The notes under the pieces were generated by a model. The model was not told the origin of the DNA and searched no databases. It worked only from the letters and a program-made list of their open reading frames with translations. From Halomonas borealis (GTDB lineage: Bacteria; Pseudomonadota; Gammaproteobacteria; Pseudomonadales; Halomonadaceae), in assembly GCF_004798905.1 (NCBI RefSeq), contig NZ_SDMO01000002.1:186001-250000 (forward strand): a stretch of DNA of 64,000 nt. The letters run 5' to 3'. This document shows positions 1 to 9,409 of the stretch, piece by piece. The stretch's first letter is position 1; each line of letters begins with the position of its first letter. The position numbers and the translations under genes were made by a program.

Positions 1-279
1 CTCGGCACCGGTCGCGGTCATGGTGGTGATCACCAGACGGGCGTCGGGATGGCGACGCGCCAGGGCCTCGATCAGCGGCCGGGCGGCCTGTACCTCGCCC
101 ACCGAGGCGCAATGCAGCCACAGGCTGCGCACGCCCGCGGGCGAGGCGGCGATGCGGCCCAGCCGTTCGGCGCGCGAGCGCCCGGGGAGATGTTCCCGCC
201 AGACCCGGCGCCAGACCAGCGGCGAGAGCGCCAGCAGGGCGGAGGAATAGCCGCGCCGCACCCAGGGATGGCCGGCCAT
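1..279 (-). CDS. waaA: Kdo transferase WaaA (KdtA), N-terminal part, runs off the window
   Basis: WaaA attaches Kdo residues from CMP-Kdo to lipid IVA at the inner membrane, the first step of LPS core assembly. Only the first 93 codons are present, reading from an ATG at 279 towards position 1 with no stop. The N-terminus has a short hydrophobic anchor (SALLALSPLVW) followed by LWLHCASVGEVQAARPLIEA and LVITTMTATG, the typical WaaA start including the Ser-Val-Gly-Glu segment of the GT30 family. Its ATG overlaps the hldE stop in an ATGA, so it is translationally coupled to hldE as the last visible gene of a minus-strand core-LPS operon. Confidence 0.9.
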   Translation of the reverse strand, partial: MAGHPWVRRGYSSALLALSPLVWRRVWREHLPGRSRAERLGRIAASPAGVRSLWLHCASVGEVQAARPLIEALARRHPDARLVITTMTATGAE

Positions 280-1709
280 CAGGCCTCGCGGTCGAGGATG
301 GTGGAGATCATCGCCGTGGTCGAGACGCCGTCCTCGAAGTCCAGCACCCGCACCTCGCCGCCGGCCGCCCACACGGCCTCGCCGCCGGCGATCTCCTCGG
401 GCTGGTAGTCGCCGCCCTTGACCAGCACATCGGGCAACACCGCCTCGATCAGCCGTTGCGGGGTCTGTTCGGCGAAGGGCACGACCCAGTCCACCGCGCC
501 CAGCCCGGCCAGCACCTGCATGCGCCGGACCAACGGGTTGATCGGCCGCGTGGGCCCCTTGAGGCGGCCGATCGAGGCGTCGTCGTTGACCGCCACGATC
601 AGCCGGTCGCCGAGCCGCCGGGCCTGCTCCAGATAGGCCACGTGGCCGGCGTGGAGGATGTCGAAGCAGCCGTTGGTCATCACCACCCGCTCGCCGCGCG
701 CCTGGGCGGCGCGTACCGCCTCGACCAGCGCCGGCTCGCCGATGGCACCGAACTCGGCCAGCTTGTCGCCGTGCAGGGCGGTGTAGAGCTCGGCGACCGA
801 CAGCGTCGCGGTACCCGGCTTGGCGACCACCAGGCCGGCGGCCAGGTTGGCCAGGGTCATGGCCTCGGGGAAACCGTGGCCGGCGGCCAGCGCCAGGCCC
901 AGCACGCCGATCACGGTGTCGCCGGCGCCGGTGACGTCGAAGACCTCGCGGGCGCGGGTCGGCAGGTGCAGCGGCTCATGGCCCCCGCGGATCAGCGTCA
1001 TGCCCTTCTCGCTGCGGGTGATCAGCAACGCCTCGAGCTCGAGCTCGACTCGCAGTGCCTCGCCACGCTCGGAGAGCGTGGCATCGTCCGGGCAAGGCCC
1101 GGCGACGGCCTCGAACTCGGCCAGGTTAGGCGTCATGACGCTGGCTCCCCGATACTTGCCGAAGTCGCTGCCCTTGGGATCGACCAGCACGCGTTTGCCG
1201 GCGGCCCTCACGCGCCCGATCAGGCCCTGCACGTCGGCCAGCGTGCCCTTGCCGTAGTCGGAGAGGATCACCAGGTCGGCACCGCCCAGGGCCGCCTCGA
1301 CGCGCTCCGTCAACGGGCCGGTATCCACGTCACCGAGGCTCTGCTCGAAGTCGAGGCGGATCAGCTGCTGGTTGCGGCTCATCACGCGCAGCTTGGTGAT
1401 GGTCGGAATTTCGGTGCTACGGGCGAAGTGAGTGCTTACCCCGGAGTCTTCGAGGCGGCGGCTCAACAGGTCGGCGTTGTCGTCGTCGCCGACCAGTCCG
1501 GCCAGCGCCGCCTGAGCGCCCAGCGAGGCGATGTTGAGCGCCACGTTGGCGGCACCGCCGGGGCGGTCCTCGGCCTCCTCGACCCGCACCACTGGTACCG
1601 GGGCCTCGGGGGAGATCCGCGAGGTGCCCCCATGGAAGTAACGGTCGAGCATCACGTCGCCCACCACCAGCAGGCGTGAATGTTCGAGGGCGGTCAGATC
1701 AAGCTTCAT
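279..1709 (-). CDS. hldE: Bifunctional D-beta-D-heptose 7-phosphate kinase / heptose 1-phosphate adenylyltransferase
   Basis: HldE phosphorylates D-glycero-D-manno-heptose 7-phosphate at C1 and later adenylylates heptose 1-phosphate, giving the ADP-heptose precursor of the LPS inner core. The 476-residue protein matches the full-length fusion. Residues 1-315 form a PfkB/ribokinase domain with GGAANVA near 51 and the catalytic signature DVTGAGD (258-264). Residues 340-476 form the cytidylyltransferase-like domain with [12 protein letters not shown] (345-356), the HxGH motif. It overlaps the upstream heptosyltransferase gene by 11 nt and waaA downstream by an ATGA. gmhB and hldD, encoding other steps of the same pathway, are in this window; gmhA is not. 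Confidence 0.97.
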   Translation of the reverse strand: MKLDLTALEHSRLLVVGDVMLDRYFHGGTSRISPEAPVPVVRVEEAEDRPGGAANVALNIASLGAQAALAGLVGDDDNADLLSRRLEDSGVSTHFARSTEIPTITKLRVMSRNQQLIRLDFEQSLGDVDTGPLTERVEAALGGADLVILSDYGKGTLADVQGLIGRVRAAGKRVLVDPKGSDFGKYRGASVMTPNLAEFEAVAGPCPDDATLSERGEALRVELELEALLITRSEKGMTLIRGGHEPLHLPTRAREVFDVTGAGDTVIGVLGLALAAGHGFPEAMTLANLAAGLVVAKPGTATLSVAELYTALHGDKLAEFGAIGEPALVEAVRAAQARGERVVMTNGCFDILHAGHVAYLEQARRLGDRLIVAVNDDASIGRLKGPTRPINPLVRRMQVLAGLGAVDWVVPFAEQTPQRLIEAVLPDVLVKGGDYQPEEIAGGEAVWAAGGEVRVLDFEDGVSTTAMISTILDREA

Positions 1710-2796
1710 CGGAAGGCTCCCTTTCCTGACGAGACGCGGCGATGTCCAACACCGCCTCGAGGTTGCGGATGACGTCGTCGGCCTGGATCAGCGACATGGC
1801 GTCGGGGTGACGGACCCGCTGCCCCCAGGGCAGCGTCTTGGCGTCCTTGTGCAGGAACTGGCTCACCGCGGCCGGATAGCGATTCACCACCTGCTCGCGC
1901 CAGCAGTAAGGGGCGGCGCGCTCGGGGTTGGTGGTGGCGTAGAGGCCGACCACCGGGGTGTTCAGGGCGTTGGCCATGTGTACCGGGCCGGAGTCCGGCG
2001 CCACCACGGCGCGGGCGCCATCGATCAGCGCCAGCAGGCCCTTCAACGACGAACCGCCGATGGCATCGATCACCGCACCGGGCTGGGCCAGGGCCTGGAT
2101 GTGACTGCCCAGCTCACGCTCCTGGGTGCTTCCGCCGCCGGTCAGCACCGTCTTCAGGCCATGCTGCACCCAGGCGTGCTCGACCACGCTGGCATAGCCC
2201 TCCGCCGACCAGTTGCGGAAGTTGCGCAGCCGCGGGTTGGCGCAGGGGCTCATCAGCACATAGGGCGCATCGCCGGTCAGCGCCGTCGCCTCCTGGCGGG
2301 CGGCATCGGGGATCGGCATGTCCCAGGCCAGGGAGAGGTCCTCGACACCCAGCAGGCGGGCGAAATCGAGGAACGACTCGAGCACATGGGCCCGGGGGTG
2401 CGGCGCCAGCTGACGATGGGTGAACCAGTGCTGGGCATCCTTGGCACGCGCCTTATCGTAGCCGATGCGCAGGTCGGCCTTGAGCCCCAGTGAGAGCACG
2501 CTGGCGCGCAGCGCCTGCTGCATGTGCAACAGCACGTCGAAGCGGGTGTCCGAGAGCGTCCGCCATAGCTCGCGCATCCCCGCAAGGCCTGTGGACTTGT
2601 CGTAGACGATGAACTCGACCCCCGACATGCCGGCCAGTAGACTGTGCTCGCCCTTTCCGATGATCCAGGTAATGCGCGCGTCCGGCCATTGGCGCTGCAG
2701 GGCACGGATCGTCGGCACCAGGTTACAGACATCGCCCAGGGCGGAGAGGCGCAGCACGCCGATATGGGCGGGGCGGGCGGGCAGAGGATGCTTCAT
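1699..2796 (-). CDS. Family 9 glycosyltransferase (ADP-heptose:LPS heptosyltransferase type)
   Basis: A GT9 enzyme that probably transfers a heptose to the LPS inner core. From the ATG at 2796 it has 365 residues and begins [23 protein letters not shown]. The R-x-S-A-L-G-D-V nucleotide-sugar N-terminal motif and the [24 protein letters not shown]-terminal motif (Asp-Ser-Gly-Pro-x-His) are diagnostic of the family. An upstream in-frame ATG at 2832 (MKTFPVRN) is possible but has no better ribosome binding site. The chosen ATG shares the tetranucleotide CATG with the divergent kdkA start. It is most like WaaC or related GT9 members; acceptor specificity cannot be read from sequence. waaF is a separate gene at 7182-8195. 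Confidence 0.88.
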   Translation of the reverse strand: MKHPLPARPAHIGVLRLSALGDVCNLVPTIRALQRQWPDARITWIIGKGEHSLLAGMSGVEFIVYDKSTGLAGMRELWRTLSDTRFDVLLHMQQALRASVLSLGLKADLRIGYDKARAKDAQHWFTHRQLAPHPRAHVLESFLDFARLLGVEDLSLAWDMPIPDAARQEATALTGDAPYVLMSPCANPRLRNFRNWSAEGYASVVEHAWVQHGLKTVLTGGGSTQERELGSHIQALAQPGAVIDAIGGSSLKGLLALIDGARAVVAPDSGPVHMANALNTPVVGLYATTNPERAAPYCWREQVVNRYPAAVSQFLHKDAKTLPWGQRVRHPDAMSLIQADDVIRNLEAVLDIAASRQEREPSDEA

Positions 2797-3499
2797 GCGA
2801 TTGGCAACGTTTCGAACGGGAAAGGTTTTCATTTTATATGATGCGGACAGTTTATGTGACGCCAATGGGGCGCCACAAATCGCCCCGTCAACCTTCGATC
2901 CCGACCACTGGCGGCGGCAGGGGCTCATCACCGGCGAGGCTCCCGGCCGCGGCGCCAGCCTGTTCCTCGACGTCGGCGGCGCCGAATGGGTACTGCGCCC
3001 CTATCGTCGTGGCGGCCTGGCCGCCCGGGTCAGCGCCTCGCGTTACCTATGGACCGGCGTCGAACGCAGCCGTTCCTTCCACGAGTGTCGCCTGACCGCG
3101 CACCTCTTCTCGCTGGGCCTGCCGGCGCCCCGCCCGGTGGCCGCCGTGGCGACTCGCCATGGCCCGACCTACGAGGCGGCCCTCGTCACCGTGCGACTGC
3201 CGGCGGCGCGAGCCCTCGCCGAACGCCTCCACGATGCCGACGAGGCGCTGCTGGCGCGGGTCGGCGCGACGGTGCGTCGCTTCCACGACGCCGGCCTCGA
3301 CCACGTGGACCTCAACGCCCGCAACCTGCTGGTCGACGACGCCGAGCGCGTCTGGCTGATCGACTTCGACCGTTGCCGGCTGCGCCGCCCCGGTAAATGG
3401 CAAGCGGCGAACCTCGAGCGGCTAGACCGCTCGCTGACCAAGTTCAACGCCGCCCCTGCCATGGCGGCCATCCGCCGCGGCTACGCGTCTCACGCCTAG
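2795..3499 (+). CDS. kdkA: 3-deoxy-D-manno-octulosonic acid (Kdo) kinase-like protein
   Basis: Predicted to phosphorylate the Kdo of lipid A-Kdo using ATP, a cytoplasmic-face core modification typical of bacteria that replace the second Kdo with phosphate. From the ATG at 2795 it has 234 residues, close to the Haemophilus KdkA length. Residues 11-17 (VFILYDA) and 67-75 (LRPYRRGGL) match the N-terminal lobe of the family. The catalytic loop HVDLNARN (170-177) and the Mg-binding IDFDRC (189-194) are the protein-kinase-like signatures. Its start overlaps the start of the divergent heptosyltransferase, so one gene's promoter must lie in the other's coding sequence. InaA/Rio-type kinases are the alternative family. 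Confidence 0.85.
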   Translation: MRLATFRTGKVFILYDADSLCDANGAPQIAPSTFDPDHWRRQGLITGEAPGRGASLFLDVGGAEWVLRPYRRGGLAARVSASRYLWTGVERSRSFHECRLTAHLFSLGLPAPRPVAAVATRHGPTYEAALVTVRLPAARALAERLHDADEALLARVGATVRRFHDAGLDHVDLNARNLLVDDAERVWLIDFDRCRLRRPGKWQAANLERLDRSLTKFNAAPAMAAIRRGYASHA

Positions 3500-3586
3500 G
3501 CGCCCCCGACGCCAGCCTCGCCGAGCGCCGCCCCCGGAACCGGCCGACGCCCGGCCGTGGCCCCACCCTTGGCGTGCCAGCTCGGG

Positions 3587-3592
3587 TATAAT
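3587..3592 (+). promoter_or_regulatory. Candidate -10 box for the second LPS glycosyltransferase operon
   Basis: A perfect TATAAT lies 106 nt upstream of the GT9 start at 3698, in the 198-nt gap after kdkA. No convincing -35 hexamer is at 16-18 nt (a TTGGCG lies only 12 nt upstream), so this is a weak promoter call. Confidence 0.35.
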
Positions 3593-3697
3593 CCGGGCAG
3601 GATACATTACCAGTCCGCCCCGGCCGTTCGAGAGGCCGCGCCGCATGAGCCTGGGGCTCACGGCATCCTCCATGCGCTGTCGGGGCTCGGGAGCCCC

Positions 3698-4792
3698 ATG
3701 ACGAGTTTCACCGCTCAACGGCCGCCACGCCTGCTGGTGGTTCGCAACGACAAGCTCGGCGACTTCATGCTGGCCTGGCCGGCCCTGGCGGCCCTCAAGG
3801 CCGCCTCGCCGAGCCCCCATGTCAGCGTGCTGGTGCCCGACTATACCGCGCCGCTGGCCCGCGCCTGCCCCTGGATCGACGAGGTGATCCTCGACCCGGG
3901 CGACGCCGCCGGCCGCGAGGGTCGATGCACGCTGCTGGCCGACCTGAAGTCCCGGCGCTTCGATGCGCTGCTGACGCTGTTCTCCACGCCGCGCATCGGC
4001 TGGCTGGGCTGGCGGGCCGGCATCCCGCTGCGCCTCGCCCCGGCCACCAAGTGGGCACAGCTCTTCTACCATCGCCGTGTCACCCAGCGCAGGTCACGCT
4101 CGGAGAAGCCCGAGCACGTCTACAACCTGGAGCTCGCCGAGACATTGCTCGACGCCCTGGGCCTCACGGTGCCGCCACGACCCGCTCCCCCCTATTGGCC
4201 GCTGGCCATCGACGAGTCCCGCCGCCAGCGCGCGGCCGTCGCCGAGGAGGCCGGGGTCGCGGCCGACGACGACCGGCCCTGGCTGTTCCTGCATCCCGGC
4301 AGCGGCGGCTCGGCGGTCAACCTCACGCCCGAGGCCTACGCGCGGCTGGCCGGCGACATCGATGCCCGGCTGCGTGCCGCGAACACGACGCCGGCCTGGG
4401 TGATCACCGCCGGCCCCGGCGAGGCCGACAACGCCGATGCCCTGTGCGCGACGCTCGCCGCCGATGGCCTCGAGGCACGGCGCCTGCCGCCGAGCCCCGG
4501 GCTCGAGACCTTCGCCCGCCGCCTGGCGGCGGCCGACCTGTTCATCGCCGGCTCCACCGGGCCGCTGCACATCGCCGCCTGCCTGGACCGGCCCACCGCC
4601 GGCTTCTACCCATCGCGGCGTTCGGCGACCCCGCTGCGCTGGCAGACCTGCAACGCCGCGGAACGCCGCCTGGCCTTCTGCCCCCCCGACGACGCCCACG
4701 AGGCGGACATGTCGACCATCGACCTGACGATGGCCGCCGAGGCCATCGCCGAAAGCCTGTCACCCTCTTCGATCAGCGAGTTACGCCCATGA
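3698..4792 (+). CDS. Family 9 glycosyltransferase (heptosyltransferase-like)
   Basis: A second GT9 enzyme, 364 residues from the ATG at 3698, which is preceded by GGGAG at a good distance. N-terminal LLVVRNDKLGDFMLAWPALAAL and C-terminal FIAGSTGPLHIAACLDRP are the GT9 donor-binding motifs. The Arg-Asn-Asp-Lys-x-Gly-Asp start is typical of WaaC/WaaQ-type heptosyltransferases outside the WaaF subgroup. It is probably cytoplasmic or peripheral at the inner membrane and adds a heptose or other sugar to the LPS core. Its stop overlaps the start of the next glycosyltransferase as ATGA, so the two are translationally coupled. Confidence 0.85.
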   Translation: MTSFTAQRPPRLLVVRNDKLGDFMLAWPALAALKAASPSPHVSVLVPDYTAPLARACPWIDEVILDPGDAAGREGRCTLLADLKSRRFDALLTLFSTPRIGWLGWRAGIPLRLAPATKWAQLFYHRRVTQRRSRSEKPEHVYNLELAETLLDALGLTVPPRPAPPYWPLAIDESRRQRAAVAEEAGVAADDDRPWLFLHPGSGGSAVNLTPEAYARLAGDIDARLRAANTTPAWVITAGPGEADNADALCATLAADGLEARRLPPSPGLETFARRLAAADLFIAGSTGPLHIAACLDRPTAGFYPSRRSATPLRWQTCNAAERRLAFCPPDDAHEADMSTIDLTMAAEAIAESLSPSSISELRP

Positions 4793-5562
4793 CGCCTCTC
4801 TCCGGCATCATCATCACGCTCAACGAGGCCGACAACGTCGCCGACTGCATCGCCTCCCTGCAGCGGGTCTGCGACGAGGTGATCGTCGTCGACTCCGGCA
4901 GCCATGACGACACCGTGGCACTCGCCGAGGCCGCCGGTGCCCGTGTCATCCATCAACCCTATCTCGGCGACGGCCCCCAGAAGGCCTTCGCCGTGCCACA
5001 GGCGAAGCACGACTGGATCCTGGCGCTGGACGCCGACGAACGCCTCGACGACGACGCGGTCGCGGCGATTCAGGGCCTTCCCCTGGACGATCCGCAACAG
5101 GCCTATCGCCTGCGCCGCCGCAACTTCGCCGGGCGCCATTGGATCCGTGCCGCGGGCTTCTACCCGGACCCGGTCACCCGGCTCTATAATCGCACCACCT
5201 CGGGCTACCTGCCCAAGAAGGCCCACTCCTCGGTGAAAGCCCCCTCGGTGGTCGACCTGGACGCCCACCTTCGCCACTTCACCTATCGCGACCTGTCGCA
5301 CTGGATCAGCCGCATCGACGCCCTTTCCAGCCGCGATGCCTGGGCCATGAAGGAGCGTGGCAAGCGGCCCTCCGCGGTCCGGCCTGCGCTGCATGCGGCC
5401 ACCGCCACCTTGCGCAAGCTGATCCTCAAGGGCGGCCTCTTCCAGGGCGCGGACGGCTTCACCGTGGCCATGACCACGGCGTTCCACGCCTACATGAAAT
5501 ACGCCAAGCTCAACGAGCTCTACGAGAACGAGCGCGCGCCCTCCGACGCCGACGATGCCTGA
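4789..5562 (+). CDS. Family 2 glycosyltransferase, WaaE/KdtX-like
   Basis: A 257-residue GT2 enzyme with a GT-A fold. MTPLSGIIITLNEADNVADC is the N-terminal nucleotide-binding strand, VDSGSHDDT (35-42) the second, and LALDADERLDDD (79-89) contains the metal-binding D-x-D-type motif. Length and the YLPKKAHSSV segment match the WaaE/KdtX group, which adds beta-glucose to the first inner-core heptose. The ATG overlaps the preceding GT9 stop (ATGA), and the gene overlaps the following membrane protein by 8 nt, so three genes form one tight operon. Acceptor specificity is inferred from family and context only. Confidence 0.82.
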   Translation: MTPLSGIIITLNEADNVADCIASLQRVCDEVIVVDSGSHDDTVALAEAAGARVIHQPYLGDGPQKAFAVPQAKHDWILALDADERLDDDAVAAIQGLPLDDPQQAYRLRRRNFAGRHWIRAAGFYPDPVTRLYNRTTSGYLPKKAHSSVKAPSVVDLDAHLRHFTYRDLSHWISRIDALSSRDAWAMKERGKRPSAVRPALHAATATLRKLILKGGLFQGADGFTVAMTTAFHAYMKYAKLNELYENERAPSDADDA

Positions 5563-7192
5563 CCGCCAGCGTCTCGCGAGCTTCCAGCGGCCGCGCGGAT
5601 GGGCCGCCCTGCTGGTCCTGGGCCTGGCCCTGGGATTCACCGCCGTCACCGTCAGCCGCCTGCCGGCGCTTGCGCTGTGGCCGATCGCCGCCGGCTGGCT
5701 GTGGCTGGCCCACGCCTGGCGCTGGGGTGACGAACCCGCCGCCTCGCCGCCGCGACGCCGCTGGCCCTGGTCGCTAGGGCCATTGATCCTGTGGGGCCTC
5801 TACGCCTACCTGGCCGGCAGCTTCGGCAGCGTCGATCTGGGGGCGGTGTTCTTCCACCTTCAGGCGGGCATCGAGGAACATGGCGGGCACGGGCGACTGG
5901 TCGCCGCCACGCTCTATACCCTGGGCATACTGGCGGTGCTGGCGGCCTTCATCTGGCTGGTACGCGCCGACTCCCGCTGGGCACGCTGGGAGCGCCTGCT
6001 GGCCGTAGTGCTGCTGGTCGGCAACCCCTTGCTGCTGGGCCTCGGACAACGCGGCGCGGCACTGATCACCGAGGACGGGGCCTGGCTGGAACGCCACTAC
6101 GTGTCACCGGAGATCCACTCGGCGGCGGACGATCCCCCCAACCTGCTGGTGCTCTACCTGGAGAGCCTCGAACGCACCTATGCCGACCGCGAGCGCTTCG
6201 GCGATGCCTATGCGCCGCTCGCCGAGCTGGGCCGACGTGGCGTGGTCTTCGAGGGTGTCCGCCAGCTCGACAACACCGGCTGGACCATGGCCGGGATGAT
6301 CGCCAGCCAGTGCGGCACACCGCTGATGCCGGCGGGCCTGCTCCACGACAGCCAGTTCGACCCCCTGGAGCGAGTCGTGCCCGGGGTGGACTGCCTGGGC
6401 GACCTGCTCGCCGCACGGGGCTACGACCTCAGCTATCTGGGCGGCGCGAGTACCCGCTTCGCCGGCAAGGGCCGTTTCTACACCGACCATGGCGTCGCGC
6501 GGGTGAGCGGCCGCGAGACCCTGGCCCCACGGCTCGAGGACCCGGACTACCTCAATAGCTGGGGGCTGTACGACGACAGTCTCTACGACTTCACCCTGGA
6601 GGAGATCCGGCGCCGCGAGGCCGAAGGCGGTCCCTGGGGCGTGATCGCGCTGAGCCTGGGCACCCATCCCCCCGCCGGCCACCCGGCCCGCGCCTGTGAG
6701 GCACGTCAGGGCGAACACGACGGCGAGGACATCCTCTACGCGGTGGAGTGCTCGGCCTGGCTGGTCAAGCGACTGGTCGAGCGGCTGGAGGCCGAGGGGC
6801 TACTGGCCAATACCCTGGTGGTGATCGCCAGCGACCACCTGAGCATGCGCGTCTCGGCCTGGGAGTCGCTGATCGCCGGCCCTCGGGCCAATACCCTGAT
6901 GCTGCTGCACAACGACCTGGTGCCGCGGCGCCTGCGCCGCGAAGCCTCGACCATGGACACCCTGCCCACGGTGCTCGAGGCCATGGGCTTCGGCCTCGAA
7001 CACCACCGGGCGGGGCTGGGCGTCTCGCTGCTCTCCACGGAGCCGACCCTGGTCGAACGCCATGGTCTTAAGCCACTCAACGCCCGGCTCAAGGAAGAAA
7101 CCGCCCTGCAGCGCCGGCTATGGCAGGGGCTGGACCTGCCCCTCACGGAGACGCCTCCAGGCGGGGCTGCCGCCGCCCGCCCTAGTCGCTGA
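5555..7192 (+). CDS. Membrane-anchored sulfatase-fold phosphoglycerol/phosphoethanolamine transferase (OpgB-like)
   Basis: 545 residues. The first 170 residues carry about four hydrophobic segments (17-33, 38-55, 75-92, 117-136 and 146-165 are candidates), then a periplasmic alkaline-phosphatase/sulfatase-like domain. NLLVLYLESLERTYAD (196-211) holds the metal-ligand Glu and resembles phosphoglycerol transferase I (OpgB/MdoB). DNTGWTMAGMIASQCG (239-254) holds the candidate Thr nucleophile, and VVIASDHLSMR the C-terminal metal ligands. OpgB moves phosphoglycerol from phosphatidylglycerol onto periplasmic glucans; in an LPS operon the acceptor could instead be core or O-chain sugars. It ends in an 11-nt tail-to-tail overlap with waaF. 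Confidence 0.78.
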   Translation: MPDRQRLASFQRPRGWAALLVLGLALGFTAVTVSRLPALALWPIAAGWLWLAHAWRWGDEPAASPPRRRWPWSLGPLILWGLYAYLAGSFGSVDLGAVFFHLQAGIEEHGGHGRLVAATLYTLGILAVLAAFIWLVRADSRWARWERLLAVVLLVGNPLLLGLGQRGAALITEDGAWLERHYVSPEIHSAADDPPNLLVLYLESLERTYADRERFGDAYAPLAELGRRGVVFEGVRQLDNTGWTMAGMIASQCGTPLMPAGLLHDSQFDPLERVVPGVDCLGDLLAARGYDLSYLGGASTRFAGKGRFYTDHGVARVSGRETLAPRLEDPDYLNSWGLYDDSLYDFTLEEIRRREAEGGPWGVIALSLGTHPPAGHPARACEARQGEHDGEDILYAVECSAWLVKRLVERLEAEGLLANTLVVIASDHLSMRVSAWESLIAGPRANTLMLLHNDLVPRRLRREASTMDTLPTVLEAMGFGLEHHRAGLGVSLLSTEPTLVERHGLKPLNARLKEETALQRRLWQGLDLPLTETPPGGAAAARPSR

Positions 7193-8195
7193 GCATGGCA
7201 CGCAGCAGCCGTTCGGGCGGCTGCTGCTTGAGGCAGTTGGTGTGGCCCAGCGGGCAGGTCCGCGCGAAGCAGGGCGAGCAGTCCAGCGCCAGGTAGTGGA
7301 TGTGGGCCTCCTCGGTCAGCGGCGGCGTGTAGGCCGGCGACGAGGAGCCGTAGATCGCCTGCACCCGGGTCCCCGCGGCGGCGGCCACGTGCATCAGCCC
7401 GGAGTCGTTGGTCACCGCCTGGCGGCAATCGGCGAGCAGGTCCACGGCATCCGCCAGGCGGGTCTTGCCACACAGGTTATGGGCATGTTCGATGCCCTCG
7501 GCGATCGTCTCCCCAGCAGTATCGTCCTTGGGCCCGCCTATCACCCGCACCTCGAAGCCCTCGGCCACCAGCGCCTCGGCGAGGGTGCGGAAATGGGCCA
7601 GCGGCCACTGCTTGGCGGGGCCATACTCGGCACCGGGCATCATGGCGATGGCCGGCCGCCGGCCCAGGCCCAGCGCCTCGTGCAGCGACGCCAGGCTGGC
7701 CTCGTCGCGGCGCAAGGCCGGGCGCGGGATCGCGAAGTCTCCCTGCGCCGCCTCCGCGGCCGGCAGGCCCAGCGACACGAAACGCTTGACGGTCTGGTCG
7801 AGCAACGTCTTGTCCAGGCGCCGACGCTCGTTGAGCAACCCGAAGCGCTGTTCGCCGTGGAAGCCGACGCGCCGCGGGATGCGCGCCAGGAAGGGCACCA
7901 GCGCCGACTTCCAGGAGCGCGGCAGCACGATGGCACGATCGAAGCGCCCGCGCAGCCCGGCGGCCAGCCGGCGCCGTGCGGCCCAGCCGAACTCGCCATG
8001 GCCAACCTCCAGGGCGGCCACCTCGTCGACCTCCGCCATGCGCTCGAGGATCGGCCGCGACCAGGCCGGCGCCACCACGCCGATACGCGCCGCCGGGTCA
8101 CGGGCCTTGAGCGTCTTGAACAGGCTCTGGGCCATGACCATGTCGCCGACCCAGGACGGGCCGACGACCAGGATACGCTCCCCCCGGTCAGGCAT
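7182..8195 (-). CDS. waaF: ADP-heptose:LPS heptosyltransferase II
   Basis: WaaF adds the second heptose to the LPS inner core from ADP-heptose. The 337-residue protein begins [20 protein letters not shown], the WaaF-specific version of the GT9 N-terminal motif, and has [14 protein letters not shown] and [17 protein letters not shown], the conserved WaaF donor-site segments. The C-terminal cysteine-rich stretch ([17 protein letters not shown]) is also usual for WaaF. It overlaps hldD upstream by 8 nt, forming a two-gene minus-strand operon in which hldD makes the substrate that waaF uses. Confidence 0.95.
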   Translation of the reverse strand: MPDRGERILVVGPSWVGDMVMAQSLFKTLKARDPAARIGVVAPAWSRPILERMAEVDEVAALEVGHGEFGWAARRRLAAGLRGRFDRAIVLPRSWKSALVPFLARIPRRVGFHGEQRFGLLNERRRLDKTLLDQTVKRFVSLGLPAAEAAQGDFAIPRPALRRDEASLASLHEALGLGRRPAIAMMPGAEYGPAKQWPLAHFRTLAEALVAEGFEVRVIGGPKDDTAGETIAEGIEHAHNLCGKTRLADAVDLLADCRQAVTNDSGLMHVAAAAGTRVQAIYGSSSPAYTPPLTEEAHIHYLALDCSPCFARTCPLGHTNCLKQQPPERLLRAMLSD

Positions 8196-9144
8196 TCAGC
8201 CACTCCAGATAGGCCCGCACGCCCTCGGCGACGGTATGGAACTCGCGCTCGTAGCCGGCCTCGCGCAGTCGCTCGATATCGGCGCGCGTGTAGCTCTGGT
8301 AGCGGCCCTTGAGCGCGTCGGGGAAGTCGATGTACTCGATCTTGCCCTTGCCGTAGTAGTCGGTCACCGCCTCGCCGATCGCCTTGAAGGGTTCGGCACG
8401 GCCGGTGCCGAGGTTGAAGATGCCGGAGGCCTCGGGGTGGTCGAGGAACCACAGGTTGACGTCGACCACATCGCCGACATAGATGAAGTCACGGCTCTGC
8501 ATCCCCGCCTCATAACCGTCCCAGGCGCCGAACAGCTTGACGTCCTGACCGCCGCTGATCTGGGTGTGATGATGGTAGGCGACGCTGGCCATCTTGCCCT
8601 TATGTTGCTCGCGCGGACCATAGACGTTGAAGTAGCGAAAGCCGACCACCTGGCTCTCGAACTCGTCGTGGCGGGCACGCACGTACTGATCGAACAGCAG
8701 CTTGGAGTAACCGTATACGTTGAGCGGCTGCTCATGCTCGGGGTCCTCGCGGAACACCTCGCTACCGCCGTAGGTGGCCGCCGAAGACGCGTAGATGAAC
8801 GGAATGCCCTTGAGCTGGCAGAAGTGCAGCAGCTCCTTGGAGTACTCGAAGTTGTTTTCGAGCATGAAACGGCCGTCCCACTCGGTGGTGTCCGAGCAGG
8901 CCCCCTCGTGGAAGATCGCCTCGATGGGTGGCAGGTGCGAGTTCTCACCGTTCAAGGCGGCCCGCACCCGGGCCAGGAAGTCATGCTGGTCCAGGTAATC
9001 GCCGAGGGTGCAGTCGGCGAGATTGACGAACTTGGTGCCGTCGCTCAGGTCGTCGACCACCAGCACATCGTCGCGGCCGCGCTCGTTGAGTGCCTTGACC
9101 AGATTCGAGCCGATGAAGCCGGCTCCGCCTGTTACTACGATCAT
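8188..9144 (-). CDS. hldD: ADP-L-glycero-D-manno-heptose 6-epimerase
   Basis: HldD epimerises ADP-D-glycero-D-manno-heptose at C6 to the L-form used by heptosyltransferases. The 318 residues are a short-chain dehydrogenase fold with the NADP-binding GGAGFIGSN at 6-14, YASSAATYG before the catalytic [10 protein letters not shown] (Tyr-x-x-x-Lys), and the [10 protein letters not shown] substrate segment. The start ATG is preceded by GAGAGGAAT on the minus strand, a strong ribosome binding site. It is upstream of and overlapping waaF; the 265-nt spacer to glyQ carries the divergent promoters. Confidence 0.97.
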   Translation of the reverse strand: MIVVTGGAGFIGSNLVKALNERGRDDVLVVDDLSDGTKFVNLADCTLGDYLDQHDFLARVRAALNGENSHLPPIEAIFHEGACSDTTEWDGRFMLENNFEYSKELLHFCQLKGIPFIYASSAATYGGSEVFREDPEHEQPLNVYGYSKLLFDQYVRARHDEFESQVVGFRYFNVYGPREQHKGKMASVAYHHHTQISGGQDVKLFGAWDGYEAGMQSRDFIYVGDVVDVNLWFLDHPEASGIFNLGTGRAEPFKAIGEAVTDYYGKGKIEYIDFPDALKGRYQSYTRADIERLREAGYEREFHTVAEGVRAYLEWLNA

Positions 9145-9365
9145 GGGAATTCCTCTCTATGCGATTGGGCCACCGCGGTCGGCCGATGACGGGGGGCGCC
9201 GGGAACGGTGCGAAGAGGGAGCGACGCCATGGGTGGCGTCGGTTGCACCTTGGGAAGGCACGCAGCCCCTCTCGCTGCTCCGTCGAACGATCAGCCCCGA
9301 GCCCCGCTCGACGACGATGGCCCATGTATTCCAGGCTGCGCCTATAACCGATCTGCCCGTGATTG

Positions 9366-9371
9366 TATACT
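9366..9371 (+). promoter_or_regulatory. Candidate -10 box for glyQS
   Basis: TATACT 39 nt upstream of the glyQ ATG at 9410. There is no good -35 hexamer at the expected distance, so support is limited to the -10 match and position in the hldD-glyQ divergent spacer. Confidence 0.3.
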
Positions 9372-9409
9372 TGACGGCTCGTGAATTCATGGCCAACGGT
9401 GACCCGCCA

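Noticed and set aside
456-1679. Long plus-strand open frame of 407 codons opposite hldE
   Set aside because: It is the complement of a certain gene, has no family motifs and follows from high GC codon bias.
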